DNA of 64,000 bases from positions 1 through 64,000 of the forward strand of contig NZ_LSAZ01000045.1 of assembly GCF_001584325.1 (NCBI RefSeq). Direction: 5' to 3'. The DNA is from Bacillus nakamurai. GTDB lineage: Bacteria; Bacillota; Bacilli; Bacillales; Bacillaceae. Below, piece after piece: positions 8,309 to 16,629 of this stretch. Under the pieces are notes generated by a model. The model was given only the letters and a program-made list of their open reading frames with translations, was not told the origin of the DNA and did no database searches. Each line of letters starts with the position of its first letter. Positions within the stretch are counted from its first letter, which is position 1. The position numbers were made by a program, and so were the translations under genes.

Positions 8309-10028
8309 GGCTTCTTCTCTCCTTAAAGATTCGTTTTTTTAATGTGGCGCGCAAATAAAGGGTATAGCCGGCAAACATAATGACGAACAAAAACACCACG
8401 CCGGAGAGAATCCACAGCGCTTTTTCCAGCGGCGTCTGCTGATGATGCTCAAAAAAAGCCCGCACAGGATGAATCTTGTTTTGCACGTGAATGGTTCCGT
8501 CCCCGTTCGTTTTGATCTCAACGCTGTCAGACGTTACCGTTTGCTTTGTTCTTTTTAAATCGAGCCATTCGCCATTGGGAATACGTTCCATTTGATCGAT
8601 GAGCTCAGGCAAGTATTTCATGCCGAGGTACGGGTGATAAAACCCTCCCGCAACTCCGCCTTCAAAGTCAATCATTTGTGAGATTTTATTTTCCATATCT
8701 CCGAAGGGATTTTTTTTCGACGCGTTTACAAAACCGATCGTTTCAGGATAAAGCGTCATCCCGTGCAGCATTTCCGGCTTCGAGACAAAAGGCGGCGCGC
8801 CCGAGGTTTTCCATGTTGTGGCGCTGAGCTGCACTTGGCCGAATATGCTTGAGAAATAGGAGGACGCGATGCTGTAGCCTTCTTCGGACATTGTGTAATG
8901 CGGGGCTTCGAATGATAACGGATAAAGGCCGAGCTCCGTTAAATCGTCAATCGCCTGTTCAAGCTTCGTCCTCGTATAGATGTCTTCTTTTTTCCGGAAA
9001 GGCTCGGCGTACGTTTGGTAAGCTTTTTCATTCGGAAAGTCCTGCTCCTTTTCGAGCTTCACGGGTGTATCATCCGCATTTTCCGAGGTGATCGGCTGAT
9101 CCGCCTTGGCATCCCAAAATTCAAAGCCTTCCCCCGTTTCGCTGTAGCGGTATGCATGTGTATATCCGTGAATAATGATGCTGCCGCCCATTTTTTGCAG
9201 TTTCTTCAAAACGTTTACCATTTTCGGCTTATCAGACAGGTATACCTTTTCTCCGTTTTCCGGATTCAAATATACCGGAATAACGGCCATGATAAACGGG
9301 ATGTTTCTTTTATGCAGATAGGCGCCCGCTTGGTAAAGCAATTTTTCATCTGACATCGGGCTGATGTCTTCAAGCCGCAAATAGAGAAGCGTGCTCCCCG
9401 GTGATTCTCCAAACACTTTTCTCAGCTCTTTTGCCGTAAGGAGAGAATCGTTTAATAGATTCGTAAAGCCGAAGTAATAGTTTGAGCTGTCCGTTTTCCA
9501 CATGAAAGGGTGCGTTTTGCCGTCATTGGATCGGTACGTATAGAGGGCTTTTCCCTTCACTCCAGATACGCCGAACACATCCGCCCCTTTTTCCAGTGAG
9601 AGGTCTGTTTTTTCCTCATTGCTGTAAATGCGATATACATTTTGTTTTTCTGTTAACGATAAGCCCGCAAATTGGCGGAACTGTTCCGCATTGTAACCGA
9701 TGCTGACAAGCTGCTGCGGCATGCCGCTGATGAGAGAAATAAACTGCCGGCTCAGCTTTTTTTTCGTTTCTCCGTAATAAATGACGCGGCCTTTTCCTTT
9801 GAGATCGGCGGCTGTGACGTCATGATCGCTCTTAACGGTGACCGAAGAGGAGAAATGGCCGGCGAGCAAATCAAGCATTTTGCCATTAACGGTTTCTTTG
9901 CCGTCCAAGCTTGTATAGGTGATGAGAATCCCGTCATCCCTGTTTTTTGCTTCCGCCGGGCGGGGCATATATGCCGCCGCGAACATAAGCAGCGCCGCCA
10001 AAAAGAGACGTATCCATTTATAATTCAT
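8301..10028 (-). CDS. ydaL: exported DUF2334 / polysaccharide-deacetylase-like protein YdaL
   Basis: A 575-aa protein with a signal peptide (residues 1-27, ending PAEA) and a C-terminal membrane helix (about 541-563) before a basic tail. The middle is a DUF2334 domain of the NodB-like deacetylase superfamily: RLEDISPM, the metal-site-like IIHGYTHAY, FEAPHYTMSEEGY and GGFYHPYLG. It probably modifies the polysaccharide made by YdaM on the outer face of the membrane; that role is inferred from the fold and operon position. It overlaps ydaK by 11 nt and ydaM by 8 nt. Confidence 0.85.
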   Translation of the reverse strand: MNYKWIRLFLAALLMFAAAYMPRPAEAKNRDDGILITYTSLDGKETVNGKMLDLLAGHFSSSVTVKSDHDVTAADLKGKGRVIYYGETKKKLSRQFISLISGMPQQLVSIGYNAEQFRQFAGLSLTEKQNVYRIYSNEEKTDLSLEKGADVFGVSGVKGKALYTYRSNDGKTHPFMWKTDSSNYYFGFTNLLNDSLLTAKELRKVFGESPGSTLLYLRLEDISPMSDEKLLYQAGAYLHKRNIPFIMAVIPVYLNPENGEKVYLSDKPKMVNVLKKLQKMGGSIIIHGYTHAYRYSETGEGFEFWDAKADQPITSENADDTPVKLEKEQDFPNEKAYQTYAEPFRKKEDIYTRTKLEQAIDDLTELGLYPLSFEAPHYTMSEEGYSIASSYFSSIFGQVQLSATTWKTSGAPPFVSKPEMLHGMTLYPETIGFVNASKKNPFGDMENKISQMIDFEGGVAGGFYHPYLGMKYLPELIDQMERIPNGEWLDLKRTKQTVTSDSVEIKTNGDGTIHVQNKIHPVRAFFEHHQQTPLEKALWILSGVVFLFVIMFAGYTLYLRATLKKRIFKERRSLE

Positions 10029-10869
10029 TCATCATCATCTCGTTTTCCAGTTCATTTAAAAATTGCTCCGCCGTTTTCAAATCCTTTCGGTACGGCAGAT
10101 AGCATACGCGGAAGGTGATGGAAACGTATTTTCCGTTTTGAAGCTGGTACGTATCCAGTTCCTTTTTCAGCTTCGCCAGAACGGCAGGCATGTTTTCTTC
10201 CGGTGTATGGGTCAGCACGATTCCGAACCGTTCGTCAGACGGCCGGAACTTTTTGTCCGTTTCCCGTACGCTTGATCTGATTTGACGGCTGATAAACGCC
10301 AGCAGGCGGTCGGTTTCTTTTTCTCCGTAGAGAGATTTAAATTCTTTGAAATAATGCATGTGCAAAAGCAGAAAGACGAAGGAATTGCCGTAACGCTCCG
10401 CCCGCTTCATTTCTTCAGAAAGCTCCAGTTTCATTCGCTTCTGGTTGTCAAAACCCGTGACTCTGTCTACCGCTACAAAGCTTGTAATCTCTTCCCGCAG
10501 CCGCTTCACTGAGCGCTGCAGACCTTTCGCCAAGTCATGAATTCTGCCCGACATATAGGAAAACAGCAAAAGCGCTGCACCCCAAATGACAAGCATCTGA
10601 AGTCCTTCAGCCGGAGCAGACGGCACAATGCTGCCGGTTTGTAACCAAAGGAGCAGACTGCCGAGCACAAATAAAATGATCAAGGTGATGACGAGCGCAT
10701 AGATCGTCCCAAACCATATTCCGGCTCCGATCACAACCAATGTAATCCCTGTAATGAGGAGCCCTTCCGATTGCTGCTGCGGCACATAATAAATAAAAAA
10801 GGCCAGTGCCGCTATCAAAACAGCTATATAACTGCACAGTTTTTGTGATTCATTGAATGATATTTTCAT
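10018..10869 (-). CDS. ydaK: YdaK, degenerate GGDEF c-di-GMP receptor
   Basis: Membrane protein of 283 aa with four or five N-terminal helices (about residues 8-120) and a C-terminal GGDEF fold (about 130-283). The active-site loop reads SDERFG instead of GG(D/E)EF, so cyclase activity is unlikely. Earlier family blocks remain (DRVTGFDNQKRM, MHYFKEFKSLYG). In B. subtilis YdaK binds c-di-GMP and is needed for polysaccharide production by this operon. The ATG at 10869 is chosen because AAAGGAA precedes it and the length equals that of the B. subtilis protein. It overlaps ydaJ by 20 nt. Confidence 0.9.
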   Translation of the reverse strand: MKISFNESQKLCSYIAVLIAALAFFIYYVPQQQSEGLLITGITLVVIGAGIWFGTIYALVITLIILFVLGSLLLWLQTGSIVPSAPAEGLQMLVIWGAALLLFSYMSGRIHDLAKGLQRSVKRLREEITSFVAVDRVTGFDNQKRMKLELSEEMKRAERYGNSFVFLLLHMHYFKEFKSLYGEKETDRLLAFISRQIRSSVRETDKKFRPSDERFGIVLTHTPEENMPAVLAKLKKELDTYQLQNGKYVSITFRVCYLPYRKDLKTAEQFLNELENEMMMNEL

Positions 10870-11941
10870 TAAACAATTTCCTTTCAGCCAAAAGCGGCAG
10901 CAGATTATCAAAAGAGTGCGTATCGCCGCCGCTCATATATCCTCCATAATCAGGTTTCAGCGGGTCCAGCGTTTCAAATGATGTCATTCTTTCATAAAAC
11001 GATTTGATGACAGCCGGGTCTTCTTTTTGCTCTAATAAGAAAAGAACGGCCAAAGCATACACCGACGGAGATTCGTATGGAACGGACGGCTCTTTCGTTT
11101 CCGCGCTGTACCGTCCGTACAGCTTTCCGTTTGACTTGAATTCCTGTGTGATCCATTTTGACAAGACGGCGGCCTTGTCATCGCCCTGTTTTAGGTTCAC
11201 GGCGGCGTACAGCTGGTCGATGACATTCACTTCGCTGTCGTATTTGTATTGCTTTGTTTCGGTATTGTACGATTTCGGCAGAAAACCATTTTGCAGAGGC
11301 GCAAGATAGAGAACGTCCAAGTTCTGTTCTTCCGTTTTTTCATCAATGATTCCCTTTTCCTTTAGAAACTGTAACGCCTCCGGATGTACATATGATAACG
11401 TCACGGCCTTTGAAGCCGAGCCGGAAGCGGCATCATAATAATCCGTAAAATATCCGCCGTTCGTATTGTATTTTTTCAGTGCTGCTCCGATTTTCCGGGC
11501 CGTTTGACCGTATTCGCTGTTTCCCCATAGAGATGCGGCATGGTTCAGACTTACCATAATTCTGAAATCATCGATTAAAGCATTCGTGCCGCTGGCTTTA
11601 TTTTGCTCAATCTTCCACGCCACGAGCCCGTTTTTGGTGAGAAACGAATCAATTAACAGCCGATAGTGGGCTTGAAAATGCTCTTCATCCTTCCTGCCGA
11701 GCAAAAATTCCATCCATAATCCTAGTGATTCAGATAAATACAACGGGTCACCGGATACATTCGTCTTTATCATCCCCTCGCCGTTCATCAGCTTATGATA
11801 GATAAAGTGCTCTGTCGGCTGGAGCGGTCCTGACGGTTCAAGAGCCGTCTGTTTATATGTGCCGGCCTCTGCACAGCCCGCCGTCACCCCAATAGAAATG
11901 AAAAGTAAAATGACACACAAACCGAATTGTTTCACAGCCAA
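10850..11941 (-). CDS. ydaJ: lipoprotein YdaJ, glycosyl hydrolase family 8-like
   Basis: First gene of the ydaJKLMN operon, 363 aa. The N-terminus is a lipoprotein signal: basic MAVKQ, hydrophobic core, lipobox VTAGC with Cys at residue 23. The rest resembles an (alpha/alpha)6-barrel hydrolase of the GH8 type: NALIDDFRI, GYFTDYYDA and DSEVNVIDQLYAAVN. A role in trimming or releasing the operon's polysaccharide is inferred; catalytic residues were not assigned with certainty. It ends with a 20-nt overlap into ydaK. Confidence 0.82.
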   Translation of the reverse strand: MAVKQFGLCVILLFISIGVTAGCAEAGTYKQTALEPSGPLQPTEHFIYHKLMNGEGMIKTNVSGDPLYLSESLGLWMEFLLGRKDEEHFQAHYRLLIDSFLTKNGLVAWKIEQNKASGTNALIDDFRIMVSLNHAASLWGNSEYGQTARKIGAALKKYNTNGGYFTDYYDAASGSASKAVTLSYVHPEALQFLKEKGIIDEKTEEQNLDVLYLAPLQNGFLPKSYNTETKQYKYDSEVNVIDQLYAAVNLKQGDDKAAVLSKWITQEFKSNGKLYGRYSAETKEPSVPYESPSVYALAVLFLLEQKEDPAVIKSFYERMTSFETLDPLKPDYGGYMSGGDTHSFDNLLPLLAERKLFNENIIQ

Positions 11942-11964
11942 TCCCCCTATTTCCGATCACCTTT

Positions 11965-11992
11965 TTTATACCAAATTCTCATTTTTTCACAA
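11965..11992 (-). promoter_or_regulatory. probable SigA promoter of ydaJKLMN
   Basis: On the minus strand TTGTGA (11992-11987) and TATAAA (11970-11965) are 16 nt apart, with a TG just before the -10. This lies about 24 nt upstream of the ydaJ start. The surrounding 12,000-12,100 region is AT-rich and shows no gene. Confidence 0.45.
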
Positions 11993-12101
11993 AGTATTTC
12001 TACTATATAAGAAACGTTCCCACATTACTAGCATTTTTTTATATTGAAAAAAATGGGATGCACTTTAAAAAATGAAAGGGCTGCCAGGAAAAAAACACAG
12101 C

Positions 12102-12128
12102 AAAAAGCAGCATTTATCAAAATGCTGC
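12102..12128 (-). terminator. terminator of topB
   Basis: GCAGCATTT (12128-12120) pairs with AAATGCTGC (12115-12107) around a four-base loop, followed by UUUUU on the minus strand. It lies 13 nt beyond the topB stop. Confidence 0.85.
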
Positions 12129-12140
12129 CTTCCCCTTGCT

Positions 12141-14327
12141 TTATTTATCTAATCCCAGTTTTTTCAGCTGTTCTGCCAGCGCGTTGTTAATCGGTTCATC
12201 ATTGTTTTGTTTTTTCATATAAGATGAAACGTCTCGCTTTGAGGCGCGTCCGGTCTTATCTTTCGCTTTACGCTTTTCGAAGACGGACAGTTTTTCGCGA
12301 TGGCCGCATACACACGCGAAGGTTTGGCCTTCGCCCTGGCCGCGCAGCTCCATTTTTTTATGGCAGTTCGGGCAGCGGGCGTTCGTTTTTCTGGCCAGCG
12401 TTTTCCGGCTGCCACATTCCCGGTCTTGGCACACGAGCATCGTGCCGCGTTTGCCGTTGACCTTCAGCATCATTTTGCCGCATTCAGGGCAGGCGGTTCC
12501 GGAAATGTTATCATGCCTGAAGGTTTGGCTGCTGTTTTTGATTTCTCTCACCGTTTTACCCGCGTACGATTTCATGTCTTTAATAAAGACGGCTGATTTC
12601 AGTTTGCCCGCTGCGATGGCGGAGAGCTTTTGCTCCCATTCGGCAGTCAAGGCCGGTGATTTCAAATCTTCAGGAACGAGCTGTAAGAGCTGCTTTCCTT
12701 TTGACGTGATGAAAATATCTTTTTCTTTTTTCTCTATTAAAAAGCTGTTGAACAGTTTTTCAATAATATCGGCGCGTGTGGCGACCGTGCCGAGCCCGCC
12801 GGTTTCGCCCAGCGTTTTGACAAGATTTTTCTCTTCTCCCTGCATAAAAGCGCTTGGGTTTTCCATCGCGGATAACAGCGTTCCTTCATTAAAACGCGCA
12901 GGCGGTTTCGTCTGTCCGCTCGTTTCTTTCAGCGACGTGACAGAAAGGCGCTGGCCCTGCTGAAGAGCCGGAAGCGTCTGGTCCTTGTCGTCCTCATGGT
13001 CATCGTCATCCTCATACATATCATAGACGGCTTTCCAGCCCGCAGATTGAACGGTTTTGCCTTTTGCAGTAAACGTTTCTCCGCCGATTTCGGCAATCAC
13101 CTTTGTTTCTTCATATTCAAACGCCGGCATTAAGACGGCGAGAAAACGCTTGGCAATCAGATCGTAAAGCTTGCGTTCCTTATCGCTGAGGCTTGAGAGG
13201 ATAAGCGGTTCCTCTGTCGGAATGATGGCATGGTGATCCGATACCTTGGCATCATTGACGTATCCTTTATGCGCTTTAACGCCGCGTTTTAAAATTTGAT
13301 TGACGTACTGGGCGTAAGGTTTGACCTCCATGCCGTTCAAACGGTCCTTTAATGTCGGCACGATGTCTGCGGAAAGAAATCTGGAATCCGTCCGCGGGTA
13401 TGTGACCAGCTTATGCTGTTCATACAGCTTTTGCAGCACGGACAGCGTTTCTTTCGCGGAAAAGCCGAAGCGTTTGTGAGCGTCGCGCTGTAATTCAGTC
13501 AAATCGTAAAGACCAGGGGCGAAGCTTTTTTTCGCTGTTTTTTTCAATTCTGAAATGACTGCCTGTTTTCCTTGAAGCTCTTTTGCCAAACGGCTTGTCA
13601 TCGCTTGGTCGAATGTTCTTGTCTGCTTCGTTTTCTTATCCTGCCACGTCAGCGTCATATGATCGGCTGCCGCGCGAAGCCCGTAATATGGAACGGGCGT
13701 AAACGCTTGAATATCCGCTTCCCGTTTCGCGATCATGGCCAGTGTCGGCGTCTGAACACGTCCGCATGACAGCTGCGCGTTAAATTTTGTCGTCAGCGCG
13801 CGGGTCGCATTGATTCCGACGATCCAATCCGCTTCCGCTCTGGCGACGGCGGAATGGTACAGGTTTTCGTATTCTTTGCCGCTGCGGAGCTTTTGAAACC
13901 CTTCTTTGATTGCTTTGTCAGTAACCGAGGAAATCCACAGGCGTTTGATCGGTTTATGGACATGCGCCTTTTCGATAATCCAGCGGGCGACAAGCTCCCC
14001 TTCCCTTCCTGCATCTGTCGCGATAACGATCTGGCTTACGTCTTTTCGGGTAAGCTGGGCTTTGACCGCATTGAACTGCTTCCCTGTTTTTTTAATGACG
14101 ACAAGTTTTAACGGTTCCGGGATGATCGGCAGATCCTCAAGCCGCCAAGATTGAAACTCTTTGCCGTATCCTTCAGGGTCAGCGAGCGTCACCAAATGAC
14201 CGAGCGCCCATGTGACGATGTACCGGTCGCCTTCTAAGTATCCGTTTCCTTTTTTATGGCACTTCAGTACGCGGGCCAAGTCCCGTCCGACTGAAGGTTT
14301 TTCAGCTAATACAACTGTTTTTGACAT
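12141..14327 (-). CDS. topB: DNA topoisomerase III
   Basis: Type IA topoisomerase of 728 aa that relaxes negative supercoils and decatenates DNA. The Toprim domain carries VLAEKPSVGRDLA at the N-terminus and DAGREGELVARW (near residue 105). The active-site Tyr lies in LVTYPRTDSRFLS (about residue 310). Two Cys4 zinc motifs end the protein (CPECGKMM...CQDREC and CPNCHKKM...CVCG). The ATG at 14327 gives the family N-terminus MSKTVVLAEKPS; an in-frame ATG at 14357 would lie on or before the probable transcription start, since TATAAT sits at 14369-14364. It follows lrpC on the same strand. Confidence 0.95.
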   Translation of the reverse strand: MSKTVVLAEKPSVGRDLARVLKCHKKGNGYLEGDRYIVTWALGHLVTLADPEGYGKEFQSWRLEDLPIIPEPLKLVVIKKTGKQFNAVKAQLTRKDVSQIVIATDAGREGELVARWIIEKAHVHKPIKRLWISSVTDKAIKEGFQKLRSGKEYENLYHSAVARAEADWIVGINATRALTTKFNAQLSCGRVQTPTLAMIAKREADIQAFTPVPYYGLRAAADHMTLTWQDKKTKQTRTFDQAMTSRLAKELQGKQAVISELKKTAKKSFAPGLYDLTELQRDAHKRFGFSAKETLSVLQKLYEQHKLVTYPRTDSRFLSADIVPTLKDRLNGMEVKPYAQYVNQILKRGVKAHKGYVNDAKVSDHHAIIPTEEPLILSSLSDKERKLYDLIAKRFLAVLMPAFEYEETKVIAEIGGETFTAKGKTVQSAGWKAVYDMYEDDDDHEDDKDQTLPALQQGQRLSVTSLKETSGQTKPPARFNEGTLLSAMENPSAFMQGEEKNLVKTLGETGGLGTVATRADIIEKLFNSFLIEKKEKDIFITSKGKQLLQLVPEDLKSPALTAEWEQKLSAIAAGKLKSAVFIKDMKSYAGKTVREIKNSSQTFRHDNISGTACPECGKMMLKVNGKRGTMLVCQDRECGSRKTLARKTNARCPNCHKKMELRGQGEGQTFACVCGHREKLSVFEKRKAKDKTGRASKRDVSSYMKKQNNDEPINNALAEQLKKLGLDK

Positions 14328-14390
14328 GCTTTTCACTTCTCTTTCTTTCACACTCATCCTGTTATTATAACAGACTTCCTCATGCTCTCT

Positions 14391-14825
14391 CTAATCGAGG
14401 ACGTTTTTCGTGTCAATTTCTGAGAAAATGACATGGGTGACGGTTTGGGCATACGGAGAGGTGCGGTTGATAAATTGTTCAATCGCTTCCAGACTGTCCG
14501 CATTGATTTTCAGCATATAACACGCCGCTCCGGCAACACGGAAGCAAAATTCGATATTGGGGATGGATTGAATATAGGTTTTAAACTGATCATATTTTCC
14601 GTTTTTCACTGTCGCTTCTACAATGCAGGACACGGGAAGCCCGATTTTCTTTTGATCAATTTCCAATGTATATCGTTTAATGACGCCGAAGGATTCAAGC
14701 TGCCTGACGCGCTCGGTCACGGACGGCGCTGACAGCTTAATCTTTCTGCCAAGCTCTCTCATGGACAGACGGCTGTCTCTTTGGAGCTCCTTAATAATGC
14801 TCAGATCAATATTATCTAGTTTCAT
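14391..14825 (-). CDS. lrpC: Lrp/AsnC-family regulator LrpC
   Basis: A 144-aa feast/famine regulator. The N-terminal helix-turn-helix spans residues 4-60 (DLSIIKELQRDSRLS, then LGRKIKLSAPSVTERVRQLE). The C-terminal ligand-binding RAM domain follows (IVEATVKNGKYDQF, VAGAACYMLKINAD). LrpC of B. subtilis binds curved DNA, wraps it and affects sporulation and recombination. It lies 63 nt upstream of topB on the same strand. Its specific targets here cannot be inferred from the sequence. Confidence 0.92.
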   Translation of the reverse strand: MKLDNIDLSIIKELQRDSRLSMRELGRKIKLSAPSVTERVRQLESFGVIKRYTLEIDQKKIGLPVSCIVEATVKNGKYDQFKTYIQSIPNIEFCFRVAGAACYMLKINADSLEAIEQFINRTSPYAQTVTHVIFSEIDTKNVLD

Positions 14826-14940
14826 GAGCGTAATCCTTCCTTACCCTTTTGGCTTTATTATCAGGAGAAATAAGTAAAATGACAAGAGCAGCCGCTTGAA
14901 ATATGAAGGTTTTGCGAAAATGATGGCGAAACCGTCATAT

Positions 14941-14968
14941 TTGGACGGCCCATCGCTTATAGTATAGA
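14941..14968 (+). promoter_or_regulatory. probable SigA promoter of ydzA
   Basis: TTGGAC (14941-14946) and TATAGA (14963-14968) are 16 nt apart, about 30 nt before the ydzA start and its strong GGAGG site. The rest of the 14,826-14,940 gap shows nothing clear. Confidence 0.5.
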
Positions 14969-14997
14969 GAAATAGATGACCGTAAGGAGGTTGTTTT

Positions 14998-15288
14998 ATG
15001 CTTCACACGCCAATCGGCAGGCTTCGCACGATGGGATTTATTGAAGGCATGTCGCTTTTAGTGCTTTTGTTTATTGCGATGCCGCTCAAATATTGGGCTC
15101 ATCATCCGCTCGCCGTCACCATTGTCGGCTCCATTCATGGGGGATTGTTTATTATATATTTGGCTGTACTGGCTTATGCGGCGTTTTCTGTCAAATGGCC
15201 GTTCAAATGGTCAGCCGCAGGGTTTATCGCGGCTTTCATTCCGTTCGGCAACTTTTTTTATGACCGCGGCCTAAGAAACTATAAATAA
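14998..15288 (+). CDS. ydzA: DUF3817 membrane protein YdzA
   Basis: A 96-aa integral membrane protein with three hydrophobic helices (about residues 12-32, 37-60 and 70-86). The N-terminal RLRTMGFIEGMSLLVLLF and the central SIHGGLF are typical of the DUF3817 family, also found fused to some transporters. Its biochemical role is unknown. AAGGAGG stands 8 nt before the ATG. It converges on amj, sharing a bidirectional terminator. Confidence 0.85.
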   Translation: MLHTPIGRLRTMGFIEGMSLLVLLFIAMPLKYWAHHPLAVTIVGSIHGGLFIIYLAVLAYAAFSVKWPFKWSAAGFIAAFIPFGNFFYDRGLRNYK

Positions 15289-15320
15289 AAAAGCTCCTCT
15301 TTTCATAGAGGAGCTTTTTT
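15287..15320. terminator. bidirectional terminator between ydzA and amj
   Basis: A 14-bp stem (15287-15300 with 15307-15320) of AAAAAAGCTCCTCT type around the loop TTTCAT, with A and T tracts on the outer ends. Confidence 0.9.
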
Positions 15321-15327
15321 GCGTCCG

Positions 15328-16137
15328 TTACATCCATTGTGTCACCCAGGCAATATAATAAGCGCCGGGAATAAAGACGAGCTGGGCGAGAAGCGTGCCC
15401 GCCACCCTTGATGTCACCATCGTCAAGGATGTCCACTTTAAATGGACATAGCTTCGTTTGCCCTTCGCCACATCATCGGCGAGGACGGATACTTTCGGAT
15501 CAACAAACACGGCCAAAAGCATGGTCGCAATCCCATTGACTAAGCCGGATGCCATGACGGCCGTCGTGCTGTGCTCCGGCGCCAGAAGGCCGGCATACAG
15601 CGCAGACAGAACCCCGATCGTGTAAATCGAGGTAATGACCATATTAATGACAAACAGGCGTTTCGGGATCATCCGGAATTGAAGGCCTTTTAAATAGGAA
15701 ACAGACGGCAGTCTGATATAGGAACGGGCATGCTTCAGCCCATTCAGCGATAAGCCTTTTTTGAATACCTGCATCACGGACCCGCCGCCGTCCGCCAAGT
15801 GAATAATCGCCCGTGAAAATAAGGCGACGAATGTCGGCAGCAGGCAGATGCCGAGCATCGTTCCGACGGTTGAACCGAATATTAAAAACCGAAACTGCGC
15901 ACTTACGACAGACAGCGCATTTGTCCCTGCGGCATCAACTAAATGTCCGGTAAATGGCTGCTGCACCATGTTTGACATGCGCGATACGATTACCATGACA
16001 TTAAATAAGGACAGAGCGGATGCGATGAACCCGACTCTTGCGCCAGAAAGCCTTGTGGCGTAAGCAAGCGTTTCAATAGAGTGAATTAACAGCAGAAAGC
16101 AAAAAATGAACAGTACTTGTGATGTGATAACGTGCAA
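15328..16137 (-). CDS. amj: alternative lipid II flippase Amj (YdaH)
   Basis: A 269-aa polytopic membrane protein (about six or seven helices). Amj flips the peptidoglycan precursor lipid II and can replace MurJ in B. subtilis. Family features are IHSIETLAYATRLSGAR in helix 1-2, SRMSNMVQQPFTGHLVD, and the final VTSRVAGTLLAQLVF. The start codon is TTG at 16137, with GGAGG nine bases upstream. SigM induces amj in B. subtilis on cell-envelope stress, and an ECF-type promoter is visible upstream here. Confidence 0.92.
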   Translation of the reverse strand: MHVITSQVLFIFCFLLLIHSIETLAYATRLSGARVGFIASALSLFNVMVIVSRMSNMVQQPFTGHLVDAAGTNALSVVSAQFRFLIFGSTVGTMLGICLLPTFVALFSRAIIHLADGGGSVMQVFKKGLSLNGLKHARSYIRLPSVSYLKGLQFRMIPKRLFVINMVITSIYTIGVLSALYAGLLAPEHSTTAVMASGLVNGIATMLLAVFVDPKVSVLADDVAKGKRSYVHLKWTSLTMVTSRVAGTLLAQLVFIPGAYYIAWVTQWM

Positions 16138-16170
16138 TTTCTTTTTCCTCCAGCTTCTTCATACTGATTA

Positions 16171-16197
16171 GACTCTCTAAAAGCGGACGAAGTTTCA
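16171..16197 (-). promoter_or_regulatory. ECF (SigM-like) promoter of amj
   Basis: TGAAAC (16197-16192) is an exact ECF -35. AGTC (16174-16171) lies 17 nt further on, one base from the CGTC -10 core. Position and known SigM control of amj support the call; the -10 is imperfect. Confidence 0.5.
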
Positions 16198-16205
16198 GGT
16201 ATGTA

Positions 16206-16589
16206 AAAATAAAAAACCGCCCGGCTGGCCGGTGCGGTTTGTCTTATTCTTTTCTTAAGCAAATAAAGATTATATTTCCCGCCTTAGCCCGCGGGCAGAT
16301 TCATGATTAATTGTTCCGACAGAATCATCGTTCGAAAGTAAACACCATGGAATTTCTTGAACACAAGACAACGAAAGCCCTACCTCTCAATCGTCACTGC
16401 GGCTCCGAAGCCGCGCCGGTGTGAATTGTAAAACAAAAAGTCTTTTTTCCATCTCTTCGTTAGGGGCGAATGTTCAGAAGGAAAAGAATAAGCTCAGCTT
16501 TTTTCAAGCTGTACATTGAAGCTTGAAGCTTCATTATAAACAGAAAAAAGAAGTTTACTTTCTTTTTTATTTGCATGTTTGGTACCTAG
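16206..16589 (-). ncRNA. candidate structured non-coding RNA, about 384 nt, family not recognised
   Basis: The 490-nt gap between amj and ydaG contains a complete transcription unit without a convincing gene. A near-consensus SigA promoter lies just upstream (16596-16624). The 3' end is a strong terminator: AAACCGC/GCGGTTT enclosing CCGGC/GCCGG (16214-16240), then a U-run. CUUAUUCUUUUC (16492-16481) is perfectly complementary to GAAAAGAAUAAG (16254-16243), a 12-bp helix closing about 226 nt. Inside are a GCGGCU-UCGG-AGCCGC hairpin and CCCGC/GCGGG. Near the 5' end UUCAAGCU pairs with AGCUUGAA. A 21-codon frame (16452-16387) has a poor ribosome site. It could also be a long leader read through into amj. 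It is not RNase P, tmRNA, 6S or a T-box by inspection. Confidence 0.55.
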
Positions 16590-16595
16590 CAGTTA

Positions 16596-16624
16596 ATTAT
16601 AACAGATTGCCCCTGAATGATCAA
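16596..16624 (-). promoter_or_regulatory. SigA promoter of the candidate ncRNA
   Basis: TTGATC (16624-16619), a 17-nt spacer and TATAAT (16601-16596) match the consensus at 10 of 12 positions. It starts 6 nt beyond the ydaG stop and points toward the structured region. Confidence 0.7.
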
Positions 16625-16629
16625 ATCTG

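Noticed and set aside
12224-14154. Several open frames of 60-170 codons on the plus strand opposite topB
   Set aside because: They are antisense shadows of a high-GC, well-conserved coding frame, lack ribosome sites and show no family features.
16241-16500. Resemblance of plus-strand fragments (CAGAATCATCG, CTTCGTTAGG) to the Mg2+ M-box riboswitch
   Set aside because: The two fragments occur in the wrong order and the central M-box helices are missing; no magnesium transporter follows on that strand.
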